Shown: positions 9,606-21,874, numbered from the stretch's first letter. The stretch is DNA of 64,000 bases from Anas platyrhynchos (GCF_047663525.1 NC_092587.1:200888501-200952500); one strand, 5' to 3'. The notes: generated from the sequence alone by a model not told the origin. Numbers and translations: made by a program.

Positions 9606-10690
9606 CCTGACGTGCTGTCAGCAGCCTGCAAGCTCTCCTGATGTGCTGTCAGCAGCCTGCAAGCACACAAGGGGAGGAAGTGCTGCAACAGCCGTTGCTC
9701 ACCAAGCAGCTGCCCAGCAAGGAAAAGACAGTCAGTAGGACATGTGTCAGGACACTTTTCCTGCCGATGCGGCCAAATTCACCTGAGAAAGAAACAGGAA
9801 AAGTCTCTTTCTTTCTTATGTGGGACTCCGGGAAGACAGGCAAAGTTCTCCGAGAACTGAAAAGTGGGCTTCTTTACCTGGAGGAGCTCAAAGCAAAAAA
9901 CAAGAGCAGCCCCACTTTAATAAGGAAGGAGGCACCCAGCCCAGGTACTAAGACACGCTGAAAAGCAAGAAAGGAGGAGCAGTATTTCTGGCACTGGAAA
10001 TGCAGCGCGGGGCTTCCCCAACAAAGAAGATGGGCCCTTGTGCTTTGGCCACTGCTCATGGGAAGGTGCCAGATGGCGTCACTGCGGAGAGCCCTGGAGA
10101 TGGCCTCAGTGTCTGGGAGCTTCCCAGCTCCCTCCTTTTTGGCCCCTACAGAAGAGCTGGGCTAGGAAGAGCACAGCCAACACCCTCAGCTCAGGAAAAA
10201 CCCTCCACGGGGTTCCCAACTAATAGGGAAAGCCTTGAGAACCGGCTCCGGCTACATGCTGGCTTGCCCACTCGGGCCACAGGCAACGCACAAGCGCCAG
10301 GCAGTACGCATCCCGTCCTTCTGCTGGAGCTGGGCTCTTCTGTTGTGCATATTGCCAGAGCAGCAAGGGGCCCCTGGCACACCTGCACTTTGCAGGCTAC
10401 CGCTGGGGCGTTTCTTCTGCTTGAGGAGGCGGGCTGTGGGGTGGCAGCTGCAGGAAGGAGCAGGCTACGAGGGCAGGACGAGGCTGCAAAGCCCACCTTG
10501 TTCAGTGCGAACTGCCTGTGCACGTGGTGGGGTATTGCATCCCCAACGTGCCCAGCCCCTGGAAAGCAAATGCCCCAAATCCCCTTTCAGCCGTGCCCTG
10601 GGGACGGCAACAAGGCCGCCAATGCCATGCTGCAGGCTGGCACGGCCTGCAGATGCCAGGCTGCCAAGCCCAACGTGCGGCCGCCACGCA
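9606..10690 (-). pseudogene. CCDC81-like: CCDC81-like broken copy (exons 2 and 3)
   Basis: Minus strand 9840-9960 resembles CCDC81-like exon 3 (VPGLGA, later KKPTFQFSENFA) but with frame damage. Minus strand 10500-10560 matches exon 2, ending RQFALNK before a donor-like GTGGGC. Sequence between them matches the intron at 53000-53370 of the intact copy, and 9606-9780 resembles sequence at 50210-50310 there. It has lost the second HU domain and cannot encode the usual protein. Confidence 0.7.
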
Positions 10691-11299
10691 GGCGCCAGCT
10701 GCCAGAGGCTTCAGGAAGGTTCCAGAAACAGCGGCAGCAGCCCGCGCAGGGGCAGCCGCAAGTGCAGGAGCCGCTCCTGGGCTCTGGGCTCAGCGGCAGA
10801 CGCCTGCCCCTGCAGGGAACAAGGCCCACCCAGAGCCTGCCCAGCGGCATGGGCCTTGCCCAGACATCCTGGGGGGAAGCCCTGGCCGCAACAAGTGAGC
10901 GGGGGGTTCCAGAAGCCCCTCACAAATGCTGACGAAAAACAGGGCTCACAAAGTGAGAGGCAACCCTGCAAGACTTGGAGCAAAGAGGCACTGTCTCTCC
11001 AGAGAGCACAAAGTTTCCTTCAGCACAAAGAAAAGGAAAGGCCTCTTGGCTCTAGATGCCGCCCAGCATCGCTGGCAGCCGTGCTGCGGACAGGCCAAGG
11101 CCTCAGCCAGCTTGTGGCGCGGGGGACAGGCAGAACTGCCAAATGGTCGCCAGGGCCATTAGAGGACGGGTCAGGAGCTGCCCTGTCGGGGAGCAGCTTT
11201 TCTCTCTCTCTGTGCAGTCAGGGAGCACTTTCCTGTAGGGCCACCACCGAGCTAAGCTGGGACCAAAGGCCACCGCTCCCCACCTCTCCCCACAGCAGG
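10690..11299 (+). other. GC-rich family-shared segment, no clear gene
   Basis: Bases 10690-10930 repeat at about 46310-46550, and 11040-11250 resemble 46690-46880, the start of the 10.8-kb tandem unit. Open frames of over 300 codons cross it, but their composition and lack of splice-consistent structure do not convince me that they are coding. Confidence 0.45.
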
Positions 11300-11860
11300 G
11301 CCCCAGAACTGAAGAAGATTTAGCACCCTGCCAAAAGCAGCCCTGCAGCCCATGCGGTAGAAACGGAAAACCAAGTAAAGGTCTTCGTCCCCAGTGTCAT
11401 TACCAGTGCCTTAGCCTGCAATGAGGGAGCCACGAGGAAGGCAAGGCTTTCTCCCCATGGCAGAGGTCTGGCAAAGACGATGGCTAAAAGCTGGGAACAT
11501 GGTGCCTGTGCTCTTGTTCTCCCCATGCAGGTTGCTGCTGAGCAGGGAGGCAAATCCCTCTGCAGAGTCGATTAAGTGCGTACAGCACAGATACTGACAT
11601 CTGAAAGGTTCACTTGCAAGCTGCCTCCACTGCAAGCAGCAGCCTCTGTATCTTCTGCCAGAGGAAGGGCAAAGGCCTCGGGCACAGAGGCCCAAAGCCA
11701 CCGAGAGCTTCTGCCGCCTCTTTGGTGCGTCTCTGGTGGGGGGAACAAGACAGTGAGGGCAGAGTGCTGGGAACATGGCCTTCTGGTGGTGGTTGCCAGC
11801 GTGGTCATGGCGATGAAGTCCAATAACTCCTCTTCATCACCACTGGTTGACCCCCTGCCT
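11300..11860 (+). pseudogene. Scrambled exon 2 copy of the novel gene family
   Basis: One frame at about 11370-11470 gives VFVPSVITSALACNEGA, matching the first amphipathic segment of the intact protein (FVSTVITKALACNEGA). It then jumps to the start of exon 3 (VAAEQGGK) and stops. From about 11590 a second piece matches the early exon 2 region (TCKLPPLQAA). Order and frame are broken. Confidence 0.7.
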
Positions 11861-12059
11861 TTGTATGACGCAGCTGCTCCTTGGCTCTTGTCCAAACCAC
11901 AAGGTCGGTCGCAGCTATTTTTTGAGACCCATTTTTTGTCAGGAAACAACTTCTGTGAAGGGCCTCGCGACTCCTTGTTTCGGTTAATTTGCACAGTAGT
12001 AAGCACAGACACTCAGCAATAACTATTTTTAATGCAATTAAGCAAGCTCCTATTCTTCT
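11861..12059. other. Nothing recognised
   Basis: A mixed stretch between a broken gene copy and CR1. I see no supported feature. Confidence 0.4.
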
Positions 12060-12870
12060 ATCCCTGGCTTCTCTCCTTTCAGGTAGTTGTAGAGAGCAAT
12101 AAATCTACCCTGAGCCTCCTCTTCTGCAGACTAAACAACCCCAGTTCCCTCACAGGACTTGTGTTTGACCATTCACCAGCTACATAGCCCTTCTCTGGAC
12201 ACGCTCCAGAGCCTCGATATCCTTGTAGTGAGGGGCCCAAAACGGAACACAGTACTCCAGGTGCGGCCTCACCAGAGCAGAGTACCGGGGAATGATCACC
12301 TCCCTGGTCCTGCTGGCTACGCTCTTCCTGATTCAAGCCAGGATGCCGTTGCCCTTCGTGGCCACCTGGGCATACTGTCAGCTCATGTTCTGGCAAGCAT
12401 CAACCAGCACCCCCAGATCCTTTTCGGCTGCATAGCTTTCCGGTCACTCTGCCCCAAGTCTGTAGCATTGCATGCGGTTGTTGTGGCCAACGTGCAGGAA
12501 TCAGCACTTAGGCATGTTGAACCTCATCCCATTGGCCTCTGCCCATTGACACAACCTGTCCAGGCTCCTCTGCATGGCCTTTCTGCCCTCTGGCAGATCA
12601 ATGCTTCCCCCCCTGCTGCACTGACCCCCAGCAAATTCTGTCTGAATGTCTTCAATCATTTCTGTAACATGTGGGTGACCGAGCCCTGGCACAAGTTCCC
12701 AAGAGAGGCTGTGGATTCTCCCTCGCCAAGGGGAGATACTTGAAAGCCATCTGCACAGGACATGGTCCTTGAACACTGTGCTGGGTGGCCCTGTTTGAGC
12801 AGGGGGATGGCCAAGCTGACCTCTTCAGGTACATTGCAACTTCAGCCATGCTCTGTTTCTGTGAAATCAG
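12060..12870. mobile_element. Two CR1 fragments in opposite orientation
   Basis: About 12060-12640 is antisense CR1 (its minus strand includes the GTACTCTGCTCTGGTGAGGC block and reverse-transcriptase end). About 12650-12870 is a sense CR1 3' tail with CTTGAAAGCCATCTGCACAGG, the same tail seen at 13560-13690, 48350-48490 and 50700-50830. Confidence 0.8.
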
Positions 12871-12979
12871 AACACTACTTAGCTGAAGCTAAGGGCAAGA
12901 GCACTTTCACTGCTGTGGGCTTTGGAGGAGCCCCTGTCCTTCACAAAGGAAAACAAGGCTCAGAAAGGGCAGGTTTTTC

Positions 12980-15243
12980 TCTTTGAGAGAAGTCGCAGCA
13001 GAGCACTTGCCCTTCCCCTCTTCTGCAGTCTTTGAGGAGCTCTCCTGCTGTGCTGTCAGCAGCCTGCAAGCACACAAGAGGAGGATTTTCTGCTATTGCT
13101 TCTACTCAGCAATCAGGTGCCCAGCAAGGAAAGGGAAGTCGGTGGGACATGTGTCAGGACTCCTGTGGAGTTCACCAAATCCCTGTGTCCAAGGAAAGCT
13201 GCTCATTGACTCAAGGACAAGAACCCAGGGGCTGCTTCTTTCAGTTCCCCCCAAGCCTCACCTGGGAGAAGGCTCTTTTTCCCCAGCAGCCTGGCCCAGC
13301 TGTGCCTTCCCTGTCGCCCTGGAGAGTCTGGCTGGAGAGGGACTCTGGCGTGTGAGCAGCTGGCTCTTAATAGCAGGAGACATCCCTGTAAGGAGGAAAA
13401 GAGAAGGCTCGTCAGTGCTGCTCCTTGGTGGCCACACAAAGAAGCAGGGAATGAGCCTCCCTGCTTCATCCAGTGCTATCTGTAAAAGGCAGAGCAAGCT
13501 GGGAGATGGGTTGGCCTAGAAGGGAGTCTCCTATGCCACTGGCATTTCACGGGTGGGGATGGGAGTCATCTGCACAGGACATGCTCCTTGGACACTGGTG
13601 CTGGGTGCCCCTGTTTGAGCAGGGGTTGGCCAAGCTGACCTCTTAGGTACCTCCCAACCTCAACCATGCTCTGTTTCTGTAAAATCAGCACACTACAAAG
13701 CCCATGCTGGTCCCTCCAGCAGGAAGCAACATTCTTTATTGGGATCACAGCTGCTCACAGCTCACAGCTGTGAGGGGTCTGCGCTGGTTTCCCTGATGCT
13801 CATGTCATCTTTGGCATTGGAATCACAGGGATTTTCTCACCAACGCTATTTGACAGGTGGGGATGGGAGTCCTGGGACTCCCTGCTGCCATTGTAGCCCC
13901 ACATTCTCCCTTTGGGCACATCCAACCCACAGAGGGGCTCTCAGTGGACAGGAGCTCCAGGAGGCCAGTGTGGAAGGGGCCTAAGCTCTATTGAATGCTA
14001 TGGGAAGCTCCAGGCATCTCCCTTCTTTTCCAAAGCACACCCCTTGGGTGCTTGAAGAGGCCCTTCCCCTGCAGGTCTTCCACGAGGTATGCAGAGCCCA
14101 ATTCCAGAAGCAAGACCAAAGCAGTGTGACTCCGGGGCACCGCATTCAAGGGCTGTAGAGCGCTGGTCTTGGTGCCAGTGTCTGAGAGGGGCTTGCTGTG
14201 GGCTGGTCAGGGAATAGACATCCCCCCAGCCCTTGGTACATGAAGAGAATGGCACCTCTTCCAAAACAAATAAGAATCGGTGTGGAGAGGAGGAGGAGCT
14301 TGCTGTCCACGGGCAGAGCTTGCAGGGCTTAGTGTTCACCCCTCCTTACAAGCAGCACAAGCTGCGCAGCGAGTGCCCGCACCTGGTGAATCACTGCCCG
14401 GCTTTGTGCAGGGGCAAAACTCCTTTGCCTCATCAGGGGACGAGTCTGACCCAGAAGGAGAAGTCCCTCCCAATGGCGTCTCGGGGGATTTCCCAGGAAC
14501 TGTAGGCTGTGCTGGTGCAGTGAGAAACTTAGAGTGAGGCAAGATTTCGGCAGCTGGCCGTCACTATTCAGGCTTTGAACAAAGTGTGTGGAGAACTGCA
14601 TTTGGACTCTGCTCTTGCGGAAGACCAAATGGCCAATGTCCTTGAAGATGAAATCCACATCCTGCTTCTTGGAGAGGGTGTAGGACAGAAAGAGCAGCGT
14701 CTCCTGAATGCAGCGCTGCATGGTGTCCCTAGGAATGCTGGTATGCAAGAACAGCCAGGCATAATTCAGGACACCAACTGGAGGTACACCTAAGGGAAAA
14801 GAAGCAAGGAGCAAAGGAACTAAGACAGGCCTGCAGAGGAGGGCAGTCCCGTTTGGGTAGCTGCCAGGCCCTCCAGCACTGATGCCCTGCTGATGCGCCA
14901 GCTGCCAAAAGGAGAAGTCAACCACCAATGCAGCCATCAGGGTGCCAACAGCATGGAGAGGGACCTTTCCAGGAGCTGCTCTCTGGAGGGACGTACAAGG
15001 TGTTGCTGGGATATAGAGGCTTGAGAGGAGCTCAGGCCTTTCTCAGGATCTCCTGGAGGAGATCTCTAACCCTTCCATTGCCTTCACAAGCTGCTGAGCT
15101 GAGCTGAGCTGAGCTGAGCATGCAGCCCGAAGTCCCTGCAAGTGGGAGACCTGACATTCATCTGTGTTTGTACCAGTAGTTTCTTTCTCGGAAGGGAGTC
15201 CATGAATACTGGCAAAGTTCTCTGAAAGCTGGAAGATGGGCTT
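12980..15243 (-). pseudogene. CCDC81-like: CCDC81-like copy cut by a provirus
   Basis: On the minus strand the second HU-domain exon (about 14370-14789) is still open and reads NYAWLFLHTSIPRDTMQRC, then FIFKDIGHLVF. The first HU-domain exon survives only in part (KKETT back to KPIF at 15243) because the ERV LTR begins at 15244. A CCDC81-like 3' exon lies near 13985-14105 (IPRGRPAGEGP), an AATAAA signal at 13735-13740, and a further exon like 50409-50529 near 13260-13385. A plus-strand CR1 tail sits at 13560-13690. A short GAGCT tandem repeat occurs at 15097-15120. Loss of the first half makes the normal protein impossible. Confidence 0.75.
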
Positions 15244-15555
15244 TGTGAAATGTGTTCATCTGATTCATGTCAATACGGAACAATGCTAGGGCCGCAAGAT
15301 AATTATACTAATTATAACTAATTGTAATAAGTAATTAACTAAACAACTAATTATAATAACCCTGCCTTTTCTAGAAGTAGTAATGAATATGTATTAGCCT
15401 AGGAGCATAAAAGCCAGCCGCCTGATGTAACTTGTGTGCGTCTTGGTGGAGCAGAGACTCCCGGCACACCCAGTGCTGTTTGCTTACCTCTATTCATTTA
15501 ATGAATTGTAAACTTTGATTGTGATCCTGTTTGGGACTTAGTCATTTATTACAAC

Positions 15556-15573
15556 TGGGGGCTTGTCCGGGAT
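15556..15573 (+). promoter_or_regulatory. Retroviral primer binding site, proline-tRNA type
   Basis: TGGGGGCTTGTCCGGGAT differs at one base from the well-known proline-tRNA primer site of murine-type gammaretroviruses. It sits two bases after the LTR end, as expected. Confidence 0.88.
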
Positions 15574-16044
15574 GGCTTTGGTTCCTGAATTCTGATTTGA
15601 TCTAGGAGAGGTGCCCCACCATTTGGTGGCTCCTGTTTGAGTCAGGTCGGGACTAACGTCATCTTGAACCTGAATAAAGGTAAGCAAAGATTTTGATTTT
15701 TTATGAGTTCCCTTGCCAGCTGCAGCACTATATTTTGCCCGTAATTCTGCTTGCAAAGATCCGAACGAAGACAACAGAGTCGTAAGTATTTAAGGCGTAT
15801 ACCGTTCGGTTGGGTGGGATTTGGTTGCCTGTGTGTGTCAGTGTGACTGAGATGGAACTCAGTTCCGAAGCGAGTGTGGAGGTCTTCTAACCATGGTTCC
15901 AGTCTCCTGCGAGGGACTTGGCCGGTGAAGGACCGAAGCGATTCCTATAGGATTCGTGGGTGGGTGATACGTCCTAAATCCCCGGCAAGACACTCTTGCT
16001 AAGGTAACCAAGGCCTGTGGGAATTGCCATAGTAAAATTCCTAG

Positions 16045-16745
16045 ATGGGTCAAATAAGATTGAAGACCAGGGACAAGAGGAAAGGGAGCAAATTAACTGA
16101 CATACCACCAGAAAGTCCATTAGGAATAATGATTAGCAATTGGAACGATAGGGGCCCCAGAAGAGGACAAAGTAAATTAAAAATGGTCCAGTATTTTATG
16201 ATAGAATGGCCAAAGGAGCCTTTAAGACCATGTGTCTTTTGGCCTGTTTTTGGATCCTTTGAAGACTGGATTTGCCAGGCCTTAAATACACATGTTAATT
16301 CAAAGAAGCCTTTTAGCCAGGAAGAAGTGATTATGCAGGATTAAGGATCAGGACTTCAAGTCCTTTTCCAGCCTCAATATTTACACTAAAAGCAGACGAG
16401 AAATTTGACGAAGAAACACAGGAAAAAGAAAAAGATGATAAATGGGAGCCATTGGATAACCTACCACCTCCATATCCTAACAATTCACCCCTGGCAGCTC
16501 CCCCTGCGGTGGCCGTGGTATCTCCACCAGTACCACCGTTGCCCCTGCCTCCACCACCAACAGCACCAGAATTAGACCAACCTCCATCTGCATGTACGAG
16601 AAGCAGGACTGCCGTATCTGAGATATCTTCTCTGTATTCCTTAAGAGAGGTACCCGTCGGAAGCAATCAGGGAGGCATCAGGTTTGTGGCAGTCCCATTA
16701 AATACCACAGATGTAAGGAATTTCAAGAAAGAAATGGGGACATAA
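16045..16745 (+). pseudogene. gag: ERV gag remnant: matrix and proline-rich region
   Basis: An open frame at 16045-16344 starts MGQ, the myristoylation-type start of gammaretroviral matrix, and contains a WP-rich part resembling the family. It hits a stop at 16344. A second frame from 16452 is proline-rich, like the domain between matrix and capsid, and ends at 16745. Sequence from 16740 to 16985 has capsid-like and then pol-like pieces without a clean frame. Gag would normally assemble virus particles; this copy cannot. Confidence 0.75.
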
Positions 16746-16985
16746 AAAAATCAGAAAATCTGGAAGACTGGCAAGAGAGAGGAGGATTAGAAGAATTACT
16801 TAGGGAAGCACAGCACGTATATTTTAGGAGAGATGAGGAAAAACAAAAAGCAAAAGCCAAGATCTTTGTAGCAGCAGTAAGAGAAAGTCAGAAAAAGACC
16901 TTGTCCAGAGAGAGGGAGGAATCTTATATATCAAGAATTAATAATAAAAATTTTAAGGGCATTAAGAGAACCAAAGGAGATAGCA

Positions 16986-17655
16986 GTGGTACATGTGAAA
17001 GGACACCAAAAGAGATTAGATTACCGAACCAGAGGAAATAACCTATCAGATAAAGAAGCCCAGGAAGCAACCTTGAAGACTTGGGTCGCTAAAATTAATA
17101 TAGTACGGGAGGAAGAAAGGCGAGAGGGAGGAGAAAAGAAGTTTACCCCTGAGGAACAAACGAAACTGAAAAAAACAGGGGCTAAGTTAGAACAAGGAAA
17201 ATGGACACTGCCAGACAGGCGAGAGATATTGCCAAAAACTTATGCGAGGCAAATATTGGGACATTTGCATGCACAAACTCATTGGGGTACAAAGGCGTTA
17301 AGTGATCATTTACTTAAACAATTTTGTTGCATTGGGATTTTTGAAATAGCAAAGCAAATTACACAAGGTTGTTTAACTTGTCAAAAGATAAATAAGAAAA
17401 TGTTTCGACAAGCAGCCACGGGAGGGAGCAAAACAGCTTATAGGCCTTTCGAGAAAGTACTGGTTGATTTCACTGAATTGCCCAAGGTAGGGAGGATAAA
17501 ATATCTATTGGTGATAGTCGATCATTTAACACAATAGGTAGAAGCTTATCCCGTAGCACGAGCTACGGCACAAATGGTGGTAAAAAATCTATTAGAACAC
17601 TTGATACCTAGATATGGGATAATCCAGTACATACCTAGATATGGGATAATCCAGG
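16986..17655 (+). pseudogene. pol: ERV pol remnant: RNase H end and integrase N-terminal half
   Basis: The frame begins at the end of RNase H (VKGHQKR, later LSDKEAQ) and runs into integrase with the zinc-binding HHCC region (the two cysteines appear as CLTCQ) and the first part of the catalytic core (VLVDFTELP). A TAG at 17535-17537 interrupts it; similar frame continues to IPRYGII. A 27-bp direct repeat at about 17606-17655 and an LTR fragment then end it. The rest of the catalytic core is missing. Confidence 0.82.
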
Positions 17656-17699
17656 GGACAAGCCTGAAGGGAGGAGGAAAGGGAGAAGGCAAGACCGGG

Positions 17700-18050
17700 G
17701 CAGGACCCTCCACTGTGGTGTGTATGGTTGTAGTGGGTTTACATGGCAAGGTTTTGGTAGCAGGGAGCCATAGGGGTGGTTTCTGTGAGAAAGATCTAGA
17801 AGCCGCCCCATGTTTGGGAAGGGCCCCATTGTTTTCCAGATCTGAGCCAATAAGCGATGTTGTTTTGCGCCTCTGTGAGAGCATATTTAAGACAGGGAAA
17901 AGAAACGCTGCGCCACACAGCAGCCGGGAGAGTCAAGGGTGTGAGAAACAGCCTTGCAGGTGCCAAGGTCAGTGTAGAAGGAGGGGGAGTGAGAGAGCGG
18001 CTGTGGTGGGGCTCGGCTGCCCACTCGAGTGGAACCACAACAATGGTCTA
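17700..18050. mobile_element. Fragments of two other LTR families
   Basis: About 17725-17990 (plus orientation) starts GTAGTGGGTTTACATGGC and matches the family present in antisense at about 25850-26240. About 17975-18046 is the antisense start of the LTR family seen at 2134 and 25245 (ends GGAACCACAAC). They replace integrase core and env surface sequence of the host ERV. Confidence 0.7.
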
Positions 18051-18269
18051 CCGAGGGAAGCAACCCCTATGGGTATTGACTGCCGAGTGAGAGGGCCTCA
18101 ACCAGACTTCTCCCGCACTAAGGTCAGGTTGTCCTGAGAAAATAACATAAGAACCTTTTTTTAAACCCATATAAAATTGTGATTCTTTTTCCGGGAGCTG
18201 GATCACCCTGACAGGCTGAACGGTAACACAAGCCCAAATCGACCCTGAAAGCGGGCCCAACCCCTTGGT

Positions 18270-19344
18270 TGAAGGTGTTTGCCTGTTATGATACAGCTAC
18301 GGGGGCAGAAGACAGATCCTGGGGCTATAGGACCCCAATATATATTCTTAATAGAATAATTAGGTTACAAGCTGTAATAGAAATGGTTGTAAATAAAACC
18401 GGAGATGCACTTGGATTAATTGCAAAGCAAAATACCAAGATGAGAACTGCTTTGTATCAAAATCGCTTAGCTTTGGATTATTTACTAGCACAAGAAGGAG
18501 GAGTCTGTGGAAAATTTAACCTAAGTAATTGCTGTTTAGAGATTGATGATGAAGGTGTTTCTTCCTAGTAGCTGGTAGAATGCTATGTTCTGGCTTAGGA
18601 TGAGAAGAGTGCTGATAATATGCTGATGTCTTAATTGTTGCAGAGCAGTGCTTACACCAAGGCAAGGAAGTTTCAGCTTCTCACTCTGTCCTGCCAGTGG
18701 GCAGGCTGGGGGTGCAGCAAGAGCTGGGAGGAGGGCCGGACTGCTCGGGGTTAGGCTGGGCATCGGTCAGCGGGTGGTGAGCAATTGTATTGTGCATCAC
18801 TTGTTTCGTACACATTAGTAGTAGCAGTACGATTATCATCATTATTGTCTTTATTATTATTGTTATTTTCCTGTCTTTATCTCAACTCATAGGCTTCACT
18901 TTCCTGTTTCTCTCCCCCATCCCAGAGAGGGAGGGGGGAGAGTGAGCAAACAGCTGTGTGGTGTTTAGCTGCCGGACGGGTTAAACCACAACAGAAGGAA
19001 AAGCTGTAAATGAACTTGTGAAAGAAATGAAGAAAATTGCACGTGTACCAGTTCAAACTTGGAATGGAATCGATCTAGGAGGATTATGGGGGGGCTTTAT
19101 GGGCAGTGATTGGTATGCTAAAATAAGGATGGTTGTATTGGGGACATGTGGAGGATTGTTAATAATTCCATGTTTAATACCTTGTATTACCAGACTGATA
19201 CACTCAGTTATACAAGGAATGCAAATATCTGCAGTACCTGTTGACCCAGAACCAGGGAAAGAGAAAAAACATTCCCTGATGATAATAAAAACAAAGATCC
19301 CAAATTGGTATCAATTGGTATCAATTCGTCAAGTATTGACTTGA
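18270..19344 (+). pseudogene. env: ERV env transmembrane remnant, split by a solo LTR
   Basis: A frame at 18270-18555 contains a transmembrane-subunit ectodomain with [16 protein letters not shown] followed by a cysteine pair, the immunosuppressive-loop region of this protein family. It is interrupted at 18556 by a 438-bp LTR, and the same protein frame resumes at 18999 (ARVPVQTWNG, then a hydrophobic membrane segment near 19130-19215). The surface subunit is absent. Env would mediate fusion; this copy is disrupted. Confidence 0.82.
18556..18993 (-). mobile_element. Nested solo LTR, 438 bp, with 5-bp target duplication
   Basis: The insert starts TGTTTCTTCC and ends CCACAACA and is flanked by the direct repeat GAAGG (18551-18555 and 18994-18998). 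Removing the insert and one repeat restores the env reading frame. Read on the minus strand it begins TGTTGTGGTTTAACCC, the usual start of a common avian LTR type. Confidence 0.92.
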
Positions 19345-19437
19345 TTGAAAGGGAAAACACGAATCAATACCATGAAAAAGGAGGTGGGGATTATGAAGTG
19401 TGTTCATCTGATTCGTGTCAATACAGAACAATGCTAG

Positions 19438-21870
19438 GGTCGCCATGGATAATATGTTATTTTATTTCTATTTTCCCTTCTTCAAAAGAAATTTTGCATC
19501 CAATTTTTCCAGCAAGTCCCTTCCTCATAAGGGCCTTGGCAAATTAGGTAAGTATATTCCAATAATTTTTCCCCAATTTAAATTTCAAGCACTGCTAAAA
19601 AACACCTTTTCCTGCTGGCCAGTAGCTCCTATTACATTTACAGACTCAGCACTTTTCCAGAATCAATTTTTGGATTAACACAGAGGAAGAGACTGCTGTA
19701 ACCAACAAAAACTCCAAGCCTCTTTCTTTGTTCTCTAGCTTTAGTTCAACCAGTGGACCTGCTAGGGTAGATGCCCCAGGTCCCTGTCATTCCTTCTCTG
19801 ACTGGTGCAAGTTTATCCTACAACCTAGGGCAATCCCCCTTACCACCACCACCCTTTTTTTTTTTCTTCTTTTTTTTTTCTTTTTTTTTTCTTCTTTTTT
19901 TTTTTTTTCTTTTCGTCATTGTCCTTCCTTCTTCTTTCTTTCTCTCCTATGCAGCCACTGTTTACTGTGGCTATCGCATCAGATAACTTCTGTCCTTCGC
20001 GTCTCCCCTATTCCTAAATACTTTCCACGCTGTGTTCAGTAATCTTTCTGGGTCTCGCAAGTCTTGTCCCTCCAATTTCTGTAATTTCTTTCTGATAACT
20101 ACTAACATTCCTACATCCTCTTTCCCTGCTCATTCAACTACAAACAGCTCTGTCAAATACTACATGCCACACCTTTAACACCTTCAGTAACCCTTTTAAC
20201 ACTTTTTATCTTGCTCCAGCCTGTACTTTCACCAAAGGCTCAGTCAGGCGCAGGCTAATCCATAAAGTGCCCATTTAGCTCCATATTCAAGCTTATATAG
20301 TGGCCACCATTGATTGCAATACTTAATGAGAGTCCTCTTGCTTTCTACGCCCTCAGTTCCGACAATATCCTTCCAATGTGCCAATGTGCACCCAAGGGGG
20401 CTTTTTTTAAAGCGACTTTGTTCTGAGTATTACCCAGTTCCTTGATTTCCTATCCTCCTCCCTTTCTCTCTCTCTCTTTTTAATTTTATTTTATTTTATT
20501 TTATTTTATTTTATTTTATTTTATTTTATTTTATTTTATTTTATTTTATTTTATTTTATTTTATTTTATTTTATTTTATTTTATTTTATTTTATTTTATT
20601 TTATTATTACTATTCCTTATTACTGTCCCTTGTTTCACTTTCCATGCAAAAGTTTTATTGCAGGTTTTTACCGTCTTTTCCCAATCTTCTTCCCAAATGC
20701 CCCAGTTCTCTGGGATTAAACTTTTCTTTCTACCTACAAACTTCACTATTTCAGATTCCTGACGGGCCCCATCCCAATCATAACCCCATGGGACATTGGG
20801 AAAACACTTGGGACACTCAGCCTTCTGTCTTCTAGACAAACTTTTTTCACTTTTTTCTCAAGATTTACATTTCAGCAAGACCCAAGTTGAGTGCCAATTT
20901 TTCTCATGTCCTTTGTTAGTAAACCCACACACACAAAACAAGGAATCACTCCTATGTATACGTCAATATGGGGGTTAAAAAACGTATTGGGGATAGGTTG
21001 TTCCCAATCTAAGGCCACTGTCTGTCCACCAGGTGTTAAATACGCTTCTCCTAAATTAATTTGCTCTCCTCCCCTTCTAACCAAGTTCTGCCCCCCTCGT
21101 TCAAATATTCCCAGGGCTCGAGCCCGAACCACCAAAGAAGTGACTCTCTCCGTTCTACCACTTTGATGATCAGTCAGCTCCCCCCTTGGGATCGGAACTC
21201 TGCACTCGCTTCACAGAGATGCTCTCTCACTCACACAGCACAATCACACAATCACGCATAGAGGCCCCTTACACTTCTCATTCATACTACAAGGATACAA
21301 CACTTAGAACAGTAACCAAACGTGTTTGTATCATCTCTGGCCGAGTTCCTCAAGGAGTCACTCACTTCACGGCAATACGTTGTCTCAAACACATACAATA
21401 CTTTGTCTCAAACATATACACTTGCACAAATGTTTTCAACAGGAGATACCCAGACATTTACAAATAAGACATACAGTTCATATCCCTCCAGCAGCTGCAA
21501 AATTCACCCAGGTAACCTTGTCACAACTGGGAGAGGCCCGCTTACCCTTCTCCTGCTTCTTCTACAGTCATTAGCAGGTACGTCCTGGCTCCCAATACTA
21601 GGACGCAGCGGTGACCTTGGATTTGCTCAGTCTGCTCCCAAGATTGCTAGCGGCCACCCTATCGGTCAGCAAATCCCCTCTGACCATTCTGTCGATCAGC
21701 CTGTAGGGTACCCTCCTCCCTTACGGGGACTATGCCGTACGCCAGACATCTCAGCATGGTTTATTGGTGGCCCCGGCAAAGCGCAGGTGACCCCTATGAC
21801 TTACGGGCCCCCTATGTTAAATATACCACTTGTCTGCAGCTTCAGGAGGTCAGGGATATGGTTTAGTGGG
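19438..21870 (-). mobile_element. Antisense ERV internal region
   Basis: Minus-strand pieces match a second gammaretrovirus-like element: 19730-19800 antisense matches the plus-strand region 35360-35440, and 20080-20345 antisense matches 34690-35030. Weak gag-like and env-like frames occur at 20591-20839 and 20872-21135. All are broken. A T-rich run lies at 19851-19918 and a long pentanucleotide repeat at 20478-20604. Confidence 0.65.
20478..20604. repeat. TTTTA pentanucleotide microsatellite
   Basis: About 25 nearly perfect copies of a TTTTA unit lie within the antisense ERV. Confidence 0.97.
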
Positions 21871-21874
21871 GACT

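Larger units (their letters stand above)
15244..19437 (+). mobile_element. Gammaretrovirus-like ERV, decayed, with nested LTRs
   Basis: A 5' LTR (15244-15553) is followed by a proline-tRNA-type primer binding site, gag (matrix and proline-rich part), RNase H end and integrase, and env transmembrane sequence. It ends in about 50 bp of 3' LTR start (19388-19437), whose first bases match those at 15246. Large deletions have removed most of gag capsid, protease and reverse transcriptase. The element starts inside a CCDC81-like exon. Another LTR of this family lies at 27180-27745 and shows that the 5' LTR here is internally deleted. Confidence 0.88.

Noticed and set aside
10000..11323. Two overlapping open frames of over 300 codons on the plus strand
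   Set aside because: They run across a region that is CCDC81-like intron and exon 2 in antisense and then a GC-rich shared segment; no frame is consistently kept among the copies.
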